Under the pieces are notes generated by a model. The model searched no databases. It was not told the origin of the DNA and saw nothing but the letters and a program-made list of their open reading frames with translations. A stretch of 64,000 nt of DNA from Rosa chinensis (Eukaryota > Streptophyta > Magnoliopsida > Rosales > Rosaceae), in NCBI RefSeq assembly GCF_002994745.2, contig NC_037090.1, positions 17,968,001 to 18,032,000 of the forward strand, in the 5' to 3' direction. Numbering within the stretch: position 1 is the first letter of the stretch; every line of letters begins with the position of its first letter. Made by a program: the position numbers and the translations under genes. Shown piece after piece: positions 52,908 through 62,810 of this stretch.

Positions 52908-53494
52908 TAGGGATGGCAATGGGGTGGGTTGGGGATGGGGATCAGAATATCATCCCCATCCCCGGGGTAATTCTTCACCTCCATCCCCGCCCCAATCCCC
53001 AAGAAAAATATATTGGGGATTTCCCGTCCCCATCCCCACTGGGGACGAAGTCTCCAAACCCGCCCCAAATCCCCAATAAGAATTTAAAAAATAGAATAAT
53101 TTTTTTTCTCATATTGCCTTTTTTAAAATCAAAATTTACAACAAGTAAAATTAAAACATGATTAAATTCATAAATCATAATTTGGTGAGTGCAAAAGTCA
53201 AACACCATTAAAGTAAAGTAGTAAATGTATATATTTGTGATTTATATTATAAAAATAAATATATATATATAAATTATATATATATATATTTAATTTATAT
53301 ATATATATATATATATATATCATTGGGGCGGGTTTGGGGATGGAGATCATAATACCATCCCCGCCCCATCCCTGATCTTAGATAGCGGGGATTGGGGATC
53401 CCCATCCCTATTCCCCATTTGTTCCCGAATTCTCCCTCATTTGAGGCGGGTATCCAATGGAGCTCCGCCCCGCTGGAGATTTTTGTCATCCCTA
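52908..53494. mobile_element. hAT-type MITE, 587 bp
   Basis: Terminal inverted repeats TAGGGATGGCAA / TAGGGATGACAA are flanked by an exact 8-bp target duplication ATGTTATG (52900-52907 and 53495-53502), diagnostic of hAT elements. Both subterminal regions are filled with GGGGATGGGGAT-type motifs in opposite orientation (52920-53075 and 53330-53475), separated by an AT-rich core with a (TA)n tract. No transposase. Confidence 0.88.
53260..53322 (+). repeat. (TA)n microsatellite
   Basis: Two long TA runs (about 53260-53290 and 53298-53322) lie in the core of the hAT-type MITE. Confidence 0.9.
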
Positions 53495-53504
53495 ATGTTA
53501 TGTT

Positions 53505-54330
53505 ACCAGATAAGTAACATTAGAGATTCCGCTGACTAATGTAATAACATTTTATTTCCCACACTACTTTTAAATGTATAGACTTTTATTTAAATACACA
53601 ATTAAATTTGACTGATTCACAGTACGACGTACTATCGGGTATAGATAACATTACTCCAATTAATTTTGAAATATTGCTCCCCACCCTAAAAAGAAAAGTC
53701 CAATGCATATCAAAGACCTATTCTATATGAAACCTCATAAACCATATTCCCCCCCTTATTGTGCGCTTGTCAATCTCAATTTGGTTGACCCAAAATACAA
53801 TATTAGGTTAGGTTAGGTGATTAACTATACCTAGATTGTATTTTAATTTTAAATTGTCAGGTATAACAGATCAGGTCATACTCAGAGCTTTTATGCTAAA
53901 AAATTATTTCATTTTTCTACGAATGCAAATTGCATAAAAAGGGAGTTATGGTCATCTCTTTCAATATTTCTTAAAAGAATGGTTAAGGTTAGGGGAATCC
54001 GTAATTAATGTCTATGGGCTGGCCTAGAACATGGATTTCATTGTCATCCTTTAATTGTCATTCACTCTCTGATTTTTCATTTGCACAGTTTTATGTTCTC
54101 TGAATAAGAAAGGGCACCCCCACATGGTAAACCAGAGAGAACAAGAGGAAGAAGAAGAAGAATAGAACAAGTACCATGCCTTCTTTTGCCACCTTCAATA
54201 CTTCCATTTTTCTTCAACCATAGGCAAACCATATCCAAAAACGTACCCTCTTGCCTCTCCCAACCCCAAAACGCAGCTGTCATACAGATCTCCCACCTTG
54301 TGTTTCTTCATTTCTGGGATTTGATTTCTA
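53505..54330. other. Region upstream of the DUF868 gene
   Basis: No separate gene recognised. The last part is presumably the promoter and 5' UTR of the gene at 54338. A GAAGAAGAAGAAG purine stretch lies near 54150. Confidence 0.35.
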
Positions 54331-54337
54331 CACCCAA

Positions 54338-55282
54338 ATGAGGAGTATAGCTACTTGTTACAATGAACATGCTATCAAGGTATCAGATTCATATTGTTCA
54401 GGGCCTTCAAACAGAGCCTATGTGACCCCTAAGTCGACTCCTTCAATCCCAAATGAAGTTACATGCATATACAAAACCAAGCTCTTGAACCACCAGCGGC
54501 TTTTGATCACTCTAACTTGGTACAACAGAATTTCAGGCCAAGGACTCATTGTCAATGTGGACGAGTACAAAATGAATTCCTCCTCCTCCTCCTCATCTTG
54601 GGAATCAAAATCATTGTCGAGTTCGAATTCCCAGAGACTGCAGAAGGAAAAGGGTACCAGGACATTCCAATCCTGCAATTTAAAGATAGAAGTGTTTTGG
54701 GATTTCTCCACTGCTGATTATGACAATGGAGGACCAGAGCCAACAAATGGATTTTATTTATTGGTTTTGGCAGACTCAGAACTTGGTCTGATCCTTGGGG
54801 ACAAGATAGAAGAAGTGCTGGACCTGAAGAAGTACAAGACTATCATTTCACAGCAGAAATTCTCATTGGTCTCCAGGAGTGAGCATGTCTCTGGTAATGC
54901 AGTGTATTCAACCAAGGCTCAATTCTCTGACTCGGGAATAGCTCATGACATTCTGATTAAGTGTGACAGAGACGACGAAGGAGGCTCGAAAAGCCAGGTG
55001 CTAACGGTTTCAATTGACAAGAAGAAGATTTTTCAGGTGAAGAGGTTGAAGTGGAATTTCAGAGGGAACCAGGCAATTTTTTTAGATGGTTTGCTGGTGG
55101 ATTTGATGTGGGACATTCATGACTGGTTGTTCAACCCAAAATCTGGGCGTGCTGTGTTCATGTTCAGGACTAGGAGCGGATTGGATAGCAGGCTTTGGCT
55201 GGAAGAGAAGGTTCTTGAACACAAGGGACAGGACAGGCCGGAATTCTCCTTGTTGATCTGTGCCTGTAAGAGCCCTGACTAG
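54338..55282 (+). CDS. DUF868 family protein
   Basis: An intronless frame of 314 residues from ATG 54338 (MRSIATCYNEHAIKVSDSYC) to TAG at 55280-55282. The frame is open further upstream but no ATG occurs there, and this N-terminus matches the family's usual start. Motifs typical of the plant-specific DUF868 family are present: TCIYKTKL near residue 50, LITLTWYNR, FQSCNLKIEVFWDFS, FYLLVLADSELGL, then KRLKWNFRGNQAIFLDGL, VDLMWDIHDWLF and AVFMFRTR near the end. A Ser-rich insert (about residues 87-105) is variable in the family. No signal peptide or transmembrane segment was seen. Biochemical function is unknown in general and nothing here resolves it. Confidence 0.9.
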   Translation: MRSIATCYNEHAIKVSDSYCSGPSNRAYVTPKSTPSIPNEVTCIYKTKLLNHQRLLITLTWYNRISGQGLIVNVDEYKMNSSSSSSSWESKSLSSSNSQRLQKEKGTRTFQSCNLKIEVFWDFSTADYDNGGPEPTNGFYLLVLADSELGLILGDKIEEVLDLKKYKTIISQQKFSLVSRSEHVSGNAVYSTKAQFSDSGIAHDILIKCDRDDEGGSKSQVLTVSIDKKKIFQVKRLKWNFRGNQAIFLDGLLVDLMWDIHDWLFNPKSGRAVFMFRTRSGLDSRLWLEEKVLEHKGQDRPEFSLLICACKSPD

Positions 55283-55530
55283 TCATTTTTCTTTCATATC
55301 TTTCTTAGGGAGCAGAAAAGATTTATAATTAACAGTGACTTTATGAGTTCTTGTTTGGTTTTATGGGTTTTAAACCTGAAAGATATAATGGTTAATCTTC
55401 AGGTTTTATAGGGAGCTATATGCTTTACTTGGGTTGGAAAACTGTATAGAATCAAAGTTTACAGGAAACATTTCTGGCATTAAAATCCTCTCTCTCTCTC
55501 TCTCTCTACCCTTCCAAGGCAAAGCTTAGC

Positions 55531-56970
55531 TTCATTATAATCTGCTGGGATGGACAACAGATTGAACTTGTTTTCCTATTTGGTGATTATTGGTCTGGAT
55601 TGAGGCTTATAAGAGACTTGGCTTTTGAAAACCCAGGGGACAAGCATTGCCCATTTTAGGAAGTAGCTACTAACATTTAACATGACATTGTGGCGTACAC
55701 ATTTTTTATGGGCTGCCATTATTACATTGTTTTTTGCATGAAAGTCGAAGATTTAATTCAGAGATAGAATGGAGGGAACTAGAGCAAGTCATATTCTCAA
55801 TTTAGGGTGAATGTCAAGACAAAAGCAAATTCCGGCATAGGTATTGGATTGGTTTGAGCCGATCGACCATACTTTGGTGTACACCTAGATCTGAAATCAT
55901 CCCTCCAATTGGTGCGAACCAAAGACAGTCTTTCTTGAATAGGTTCAAGCCGCTATTGTTCTTTTGTTGAACACCTTCAACCCAAGTGAGGTACCTTTTT
56001 GATACTTATACGTAGGCTATAAGGGTTTAAGTCATGTTATTTCATGTTCGGTGTCGTATGTTAGTATCAAGTATTAGTTTGGACCAAGCTGCAGACTTTT
56101 AAAATGAAATTAGTTGAGGGCGAAGGATAGGGACTATACTTTTGTGGGGGTGGGATATGATTAATGTGGCAATAGCCAATAGGGCAGACGGCCAGTCAGG
56201 CTTTGTGTCTAGCTAGATTCATTATTATCTGTTGGGATGGATAACAGATTGAATTTGTTTTCCTATTTGGTGATTATTGGTCTTATGGATTGAGGCTTAA
56301 AGAGACTTGGTTTTTTAAAACCCAGGGGACAAGCATTGCTCATTTTAGGAACTTAACATAACATTGTGGCATCTTGTCAAAAAAAAAAAAAAAAAAAAAA
56401 CATAACATTGTGGCATACACATTTTTTAAGGGCTACATTATAACATTGTTTTTTGCATGAAAGTCGAAGATTTAATTCAGATATAGAATGGAGTGCAGAT
56501 GGTAACAAAAAGATTATAAGGAAACTAGAGTAAGTCATATTCTCAATTTATGGTGAATGTCAAGACAAAAGCAAATTCCGGCATAAGTATTGGATTGGTT
56601 TGAGACGATCGACCGTACTTTGGTTTACACGTAGATCTGAAATCATCCGTTCAATTGGTGCGAACCAACGACAGTCTTTTTTGAATAGGTTCAAGCCGCC
56701 AATGTTCTTTTGTGGAACACCTTTTTGATACTTATACGTAGGGTTGGGACTCTGAGACAGACCCCCAACTATAAGGGTTTAAGTCATGTTATTTCATGTT
56801 CGGTGTCGTGTGCTAGTATCAAGTATTAGCTTGGACCAAGCTGGAGACTTTTGAAATGAAATTAGTTGAGGCCTTGAGGGCGAAGGATGGGGACTATACT
56901 TTTGTGGGGGTGGGAATAATGTGGCAATAGCCAATAGGCAGACGGCCAGTTAGTCTTTGTGTCTAGCTAG
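55531..56970 (+). repeat. Tandem duplication of a ~0.7-kb non-coding segment
   Basis: Copy 1 is 55531-56217 and copy 2 is 56218-56970. They start alike (TTCATTATAATCTGCTGGGA and TTCATTATTATCTGTTGGGA) and both end GGCAGACGGCCAGT...GTCTAGCTAG. Copy 2 has extra pieces: an oligo(A) insertion at 56373-56416, about 28 bases near 56492-56520 and about 28 near 56745-56770. Copy 1 begins about 250 bp after the DUF868 stop codon, so it may overlap that gene's 3' UTR. No coding region. Confidence 0.85.
56357..56416 (+). mobile_element. Tail-only retroinsertion with 16-bp target duplication
   Basis: CATAACATTGTGGCAT occurs at 56357-56372 and again at 56401-56416. Only CTTGTC plus 22 A (56373-56400) lie between them. 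The other copy of the segmental duplication has a single version of the target (near 55682-55695), so this is an insertion of six bases plus a poly(A) tail by target-primed reverse transcription. Confidence 0.8.
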
Positions 56971-56974
56971 TTTT

Positions 56975-58600
56975 GTTACTAATCACCCTAGTCCGGCCAT
57001 GTTATCTATAATTAATGGTGTTAGAAGACGGTTACTCTTATGTCTAGTTTTGTAACTAGTCCGGCAAATTTATCTATAATTAATAGTGTTAAAACACTTT
57101 CTCAATAACAATGGTGTATTTAGTTATATCTTATCCCAAATGTTCAATTGCATATAACGGTCCATATATTTCAATTTCACAATTAGTTTCTTGGTTATTT
57201 TGTAGTTGCCAACTTTATATAACTTTGTAATAGATCAACTTGCTCACTAAAAATACTTTGGTTATTCGACGTGATAATGATAAAATGACCCAAATTTCAA
57301 ATATTTTTAATCAAAGGTTACAAATTTGCAAAACACAAAATAAGTAGATACCTAATTACTTGCTAACCACAATACATGCATGAATCATAAAAGGCAACAG
57401 TGGATCCTTATTATTCCCGTGTCACTTGTGTCATTTTCGGGTCATATTCTCGCCTCATGTCAAGAAGTATGACCTTTACGGCCAAGAGCTCAATGAATTA
57501 TGTTTCTCTCCTACGGCCTCTAAGATCTAACCTCTAACATAATTTGGTTACCCAGCTCCTGGCCTCTAAGTATGCTGGCTCCACCCTCTGAAGTGGTGAA
57601 CTGCTGATGTTTCCATGTATCTTAATGTAGTCGAGTATATATAGAGATGGATAGGTGCATGAAGATGACAGACTTAAACATAATACAGGAACAAACGTCC
57701 AAGACTGGCTACCATTTTCGCCGATTTAATTTCAGTGCAAGATTGCAAGTGGTTAGGTCCAGCCTCACATGTGCCAATAAATTTAAGTCACCATCTCATT
57801 AACAAGTGTAATGGGATTTATTAGCCCAAGGATTTTTCTTCTTGTATCATACAAGATTTTTAGTAGTGGTGTTCCATCGAATCACTCATTTCTGTTTGTT
57901 GATAAACCGAAGGAAAAAGTTTGGCTAAGATTTGATCGAGTCGGTTAGCATGAACGAATTTGATTCGATTTTGAAAGGATAAAAATTAGTCTAGAAGTTG
58001 AAAGCAGAAATCTTAAAAAGTTAAAACCAATTGCTAGAGCATCTCTAATCCACATCAAAAGAGCTTATGTTGCAATCGTAATCGAAAAACTAACAATGCA
58101 CAATGTTTACTGTTTACACATGTCCCAGATTTTTCAATCGATGCACGAAGTAATGTCATATCTCATCTAAATCCTCGGTTTTGAAAAATTTGTTGCAAGT
58201 CTACTTATGTACAATGTGATTACAACTTACTAGATCAAATTTTTAAGCCAGACAGTTCCTCAAGGAATGCCTAAAGCTTTATAATTGTTTGATTGCTCGA
58301 AAAATTGTTCCCAACAATCTTCTAAGACCTATGCTACTTTGGTGATCTTAGAAATGCTAGAGAACTTTATGGTGAAGCAATTTGACTAGGGTTTCTTCTA
58401 GGAATGCCATGGTTGATATGGTTGGTTGGTAATGTAAATGTGTTGATGGTTTAGGTGAAGGACTTGGTGTTCTTGTAATGTTGATTGTGGGCTACTGAGA
58501 CCCAATGAATTTGTGTAGTTCCTATATGTTTGTTCATAGTTGAAGGGAATAGAGCTTCATGGGATAGATTTGCTGCTCGAATTTGTGCTACTCCTATATA
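56975..58600. other. Intergenic sequence without recognisable gene
   Basis: A diverged ~65-bp direct repeat (TCTAGTTTTGT...TATCTATAATTAAT...GTGTTA) lies at about 56962-57015 and 57042-57090. No gene recognised in the remainder. Confidence 0.35.
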
Positions 58601-58616
58601 TAAATTCTTCATCACT

Positions 58617-58861
58617 TTATTTTTTATTTTTTATCGAGATCACATGATATCTTTAAATACTTTCTAGGTCCAAAGACTAGTCCGTGTCAGAGGGTCATTT
58701 CAAAAACATTTCCTCCTCTTTGTTGCCTCACCAGCCCTTTATTAAAAGAAAAAAGAAAAAAAGATTGAGATTTAAACTCCAATAAGCATCAGCAGTATTC
58801 GAACTCGGGTGTAGGGGTTCCACACCTAAACACTATTACCAACTCGACCACCTCTGGTGGT
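58617..58861 (-). mobile_element. tRNA-derived SINE, minus orientation, perfect target duplication
   Basis: A perfect 16-bp repeat TAAATTCTTCATCACT flanks it (58601-58616 and 58862-58877). On the minus strand it begins with an A box (TGGTCGAGTTGG) and a B box (GAGTTCGAATAC) in tRNA-like order and ends in an A-rich tail (ATAAAAAATAAAAAATAAA). Both the RNA polymerase III promoter and the insertion signature are present. Confidence 0.85.
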
Positions 58862-58879
58862 TAAATTCTTCATCACTGG

Positions 58880-59530
58880 ATGTGTTCACCTGATTAGTTA
58901 CTAACTGTTGTAATTAAATTTTAATTTTGAATTCATTTTGTTTTTCATCATTAACCGCCTGATTTATCATGATTTCTCTATCAGTTATTCACCGGTGAAC
59001 ACCACTCATTTTTTGCTTGTTTGTTCATACTTTAGTGCATACTTATCCCATGAAATAAAGTAACAGATTATTGGTGGACAACAACAATTCTACCTTGGAG
59101 CCCGGAAGAAATAGCTAAAATTTGACTAAAGAAAAAGAAATAATTAAAACATAAAATGGCTCAAAGCTTGCATTTTCTTAAGGGTGGTTCAATTTGAATC
59201 TTCAAATTTGATATTTGGACCTCCACTTTTTTTTCATTGGTTTTTAAACATTGTCAACTCATATGAAAAGACAAATAAGAAGAAAGAGAGAGAAAAAAAA
59301 AAAAACAAATACTTCTTTGACCTTCCCCATTAATACAAGTTACCTAGAATAATTAAGTAAAAATTAATTATTATACATGGCTCCCTCATTTGATACAAAA
59401 GTAAATTCAAAACAATCTAATTTGAAATTTTCCTAAACTAAATTCGTTGAATACTTTGGTATAGTTATTACTAATTAAGATCCAAAATCAACTCCTTTAA
59501 TTATATATATTTTTTTGAAGAATATTATGT
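58880..59530. other. Intergenic sequence without recognisable gene
   Basis: AT-rich with no gene recognised. Confidence 0.3.
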
Positions 59531-59546
59531 CAATATATTAATAATA

Positions 59547-59740
59547 GGACTAAATTCAGTTTAGTCCCTTGAACTTTAGGGCTAAAATCACTTTGGTCCC
59601 TGATTTTTTTTTTTTAATCACGATGGTCCTCGATCTTCCAAATTGCATCAGTTACGTCCAAAATTTGAAATTGGCTCGAAAGATGACGTCACTTGCTGAG
59701 TTGGAGCGGACATAGGGCCTCATTTTTCAGCCTTTGACCC
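59547..59740 (+). repeat. Left TIR of the non-autonomous MULE
   Basis: Pairs with the reverse complement of 61010-61199. Shared blocks include CACGATGGTCCT, AATTGCATCAGTT and TTGAAATTGGCTCGAAAG. Confidence 0.85.
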
Positions 59741-61009
59741 ATAGTTTGGACGAAATGTCCAAACTACCCTCGTCACCCATTGTTTCCCTATCAGTCCAGT
59801 ACACTTCTCTCTCTCTCTCTCTCTAAAATTCCCGATCCTCTCTTTCGTTCTCTAAAATTCCCAATCCTCTCTCTGTTCAATTCCCAAACCCTTATTGCTA
59901 CACTTGTTCTCAGAAATTCAAAGGTTGTCTTTTCTCCGACGATCTTGGCATTTGACGATGGCGTGAGAGGAGGAATTGGGTCGCTGCTGAAGATGAGATC
60001 TTCAAAACTATCTGATTGATCTCAACCTCAAAATCACCGCCGCCGAAGACGAGATCCTAGCCCTAGCCCCTCCTCCTCAATCCAATCCCAATTCCCAAAC
60101 CCTAGCTCCCAATTCGACCAAAGAGGCCGATTCGTATGGTAATCCTAGGGTTGGCTCTGTGCAGACCAGAGAGGGTAAGAGGTCGAAGATTTTTATTCAT
60201 AAATTGATTCCTGATTCTGCAGCCTCTGATTTCAATCAAAGAGGAAAGCAATATAGCGGCTGAAGCTCATCAAGAATCTAAGCAGCTTGTCCGGGAAGCT
60301 CTCAATACTCACTAGTTTAAGCTCTGCTCTTTTGGGTCTGATGGGTCGCCGCACTTCCCCCTCCGGCCAAAGATGGTGAGCTCAGATTTAAGGGAAGTGG
60401 AGGTTCTTTACAGACTAAGAAGGTTGGTCCTTCATTTTAGAGTGAAAATCTGCAATAACCATCTCGCATTTCAAGTTTTTGTTGGAAAATTTGATGAAGA
60501 AAGTAGCCCAAATTTGGGCCCTATGAATTTTTGGGTTATTTTTGCAACGTTTCTGTTTCTGCATTGAAACTTATAATAGAGTAAGTTGATACAATCAGCA
60601 TTATTTGGTAGAGAAATAGTATGAATTTGGGTCTACTATCGTTCTTGTTGTACTATTTTGGATTGAAAATGTGCTATACCTATCTGGTAGTTGAAGTTTT
60701 TGTGGTTAAGTTTGTAAAAATAGCCAAATTTTGTAATTTGAAGCAATGTACGTTGTCATATTCTGGAAATGTTATGGTAATGTTAATTCTGGTAAATTTA
60801 AAGGATTAGATTAGGATTTGCACTGGAGAAGATGCTAGGAGGGAGGGGGGGGGGGGGTTTGGAGTGGGGCGGTGGCGCTCTACATTAGGGTGGTCAGTTG
60901 AAATTGGAGGTTGTCGAGATGGAAGGATAGGATTTTGATTGGAAGAAGAAAGGTGGGTTTGGAATTGGGGAGGTAAGGGGAAATGTCCATTTTACCCTTC
61001 TCGGCGGGT

Positions 61010-61199
61010 GAAAGGCTAAAAAATGGGGCCCTATGTCGTCTCCAACTCAGCAAGTGGCGTCACCTTTCGAGCCAATTTCAAATTTTGGACGCAACTGATG
61101 CAATTTGGAAGATCAAGGACCATCGTGATTAAAAAAAAAAAGTCAGGGACTAAAGTGATTTTAGTCCTAAAGTTCAAGGGACTAAACTAAATTTAGTCC
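61010..61199 (-). repeat. Right TIR of the non-autonomous MULE
   Basis: Inverted counterpart of 59547-59740, ending AAATTTAGTCC directly before the target duplication. Confidence 0.85.
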
Positions 61200-61398
61200 T
61201 TAATAATACTTAGGCCAGAAAGGACCATTACATATCCTCCCTCTACCGTCTACGGGTAGATAAAGAGTTTGTAGTAAACCACCGCGATACATAAATTAGA
61301 TCTGATCATTTGACGGTACCAATGCTCACTTATTCAAGAAAGCCTATAAACTATGTTACCAAAGACAAGTAAATAGGCTAAGTTCAAAAGCAAATAAA

Positions 61399-62706
61399 CT
61401 AAACTTTCTCCTTGCTCTTAGGGCTTGGAGGTTTGCTAGGGCAGATTACACTTAGCACTTCTTCAGCAGATACCTTTTCAGTCTTGGAAGGATTTTTGTT
61501 CTTCGACCCCAAAGGCCTACCCTTCTTCTTCTTGATTGGCAGCGTCTGCTCTTTTGGGATTGTACCCTCTTTGGGAACTAGAACTCCTTCTGGAGCCTCA
61601 ACCAAACCAAGAGATTTAGCAGAGAATTTGGTGTGGAACTCTGGGAATTTTAGCTTCTTTGGTATCATAGCTATACCCTCTGATGTTTCACCTAGCAGAA
61701 ACTTGAGTTTCTTTGGGAAGGAGAAAGGGGAAGCTGGCCTGCTGCACTTCAAATCCACTGATACCTCCTCAAAAGGTATCAGAGCTAGGGCATCCTTGCT
61801 AGTACCCTTAGTTCGATCAGCTAGAGTCTTCAAACCTGTGTTTCAAATAACAATTGGCTTTCGAGGCTTGTTGCCATCATAGGAGCCAAACAAATTACGT
61901 GCTACAGAAGATAATAAAGGTGTTTACACACCCTGGAATTTGAATGCGCCATTGACAAACTTATTTTAGCAAATCCCATGAATGATTTTGGCAATAGGAG
62001 ACGCACCTGGTCTGTCTCCTTAGAAGGCTTACACGGTGAGACCGCCTGACAAACACCTTGGGCATGGTATATTAGATTACACTTCCTGCATTTACCAATC
62101 AAGTTCTTGAGAAAGAAATCTATCTCAGCCACGACACTAGGAGCAATCTTGAGGGCCATTTTCTGGAAGAAAGGTTTGGAGATTTCATGTGCTACCCGAA
62201 CCCTAATCTTACCAGAGTTGTCAAATGGCTTTTGATCTAACTCTTGGTACGTCCCGACCATGGAGGCCACATTCATGATTGTCTGTTTCTCTTCTAGAGC
62301 TGGTAGGATGTTATTGATTCTCACCCAAAAGTACAGGGTGTCTAGCGGTACCAATTGAGGAGCAATAAAGCCATCATAGTCTTGCATGATCACAAGAGCT
62401 TTGTTGAAATACCACGACCCCCCTCTGAGTACCTTGTTTCAATCCTTTCGATGATGGAAAGAGAAGATATACTGGTTTGGAGGCGATCTTGCACCTTGAA
62501 CGAGCCATCTAGCACCCAAATACGTTGAAAATGACATTGCAGATCCATAGTGTTGCATGCTTTCCTCGTCAAAGGACGAGTCAACAAGAAAGCTTGGGAT
62601 CCCCGCTTGGTGGATTTGCCAGTCATGTGGGAGATATCAACAATATCGCCCTGGCCAAAGCCAGAGAGGCGGCAAAAGTGGCTGTGACATCCTCGATGGA
62701 GCCCAT
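61399..62706 (-). pseudogene. LINE-type DUF4283/zinc-knuckle protein (ORF1-like), frameshifted
   Basis: Three successive minus-strand frames make one broken ORF. The first (to about 62395) holds a DUF4283-like N-terminal domain (RIWVLDGSFKVQDRL). The second (62393-61902) continues with ALVIMQDYDG, VPLDTLYFWVRINN and GKIRVRVAHEISKPF, then a CX2CX4HX4C zinc knuckle (CRKCNLIYHAQGVC). The third (61833-61399) carries the basic tail GRPLGSKNK. At least two frameshifts separate them (near 62395-62410 and about 61840-61900), and another disturbs the extreme N-terminus. Proteins of this layout are the nucleic-acid-binding ORF1 of plant L1-type LINEs, or the gag-like half of their single ORF. No reverse transcriptase follows on the minus side (61209-61398), so this is a partial copy. 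Confidence 0.75.
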
Positions 62707-62810
62707 CTTGTAGTAGGAGGAGGGCGCCGTAAGCAAATCGTCGCTAGGGTTTCGTTGTTTTTGGAGCGCGGCAGAGAGGCAGCGCCTAGGGTGTTTTCCT
62801 ATAATTAGAT

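Larger units (their letters stand above)
59547..61199. mobile_element. Non-autonomous Mutator-like element with ~190-bp TIRs
   Basis: An exact 9-bp target duplication TTAATAATA (59538-59546 and 61200-61208) flanks ends starting GGACTAAATT(C/T)AGTTTAGTC. The arms 59547-59740 and 61010-61199 are near-perfect inverted copies. Between them (59770-60990) there is no transposase. Part of the interior (59940-60340) is GC-richer, with a Pro/Ser-rich open stretch that could be captured host sequence. Short frames (59780-60019, 60373-60567, 60621-60809) show no recognised domain. A 13-G run sits near 60844-60857. Confidence 0.85.

Noticed and set aside
54251..54337. N-terminal extension of the DUF868 frame
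   Set aside because: The frame is open but has no ATG before 54338, and the family's usual N-terminus begins there.
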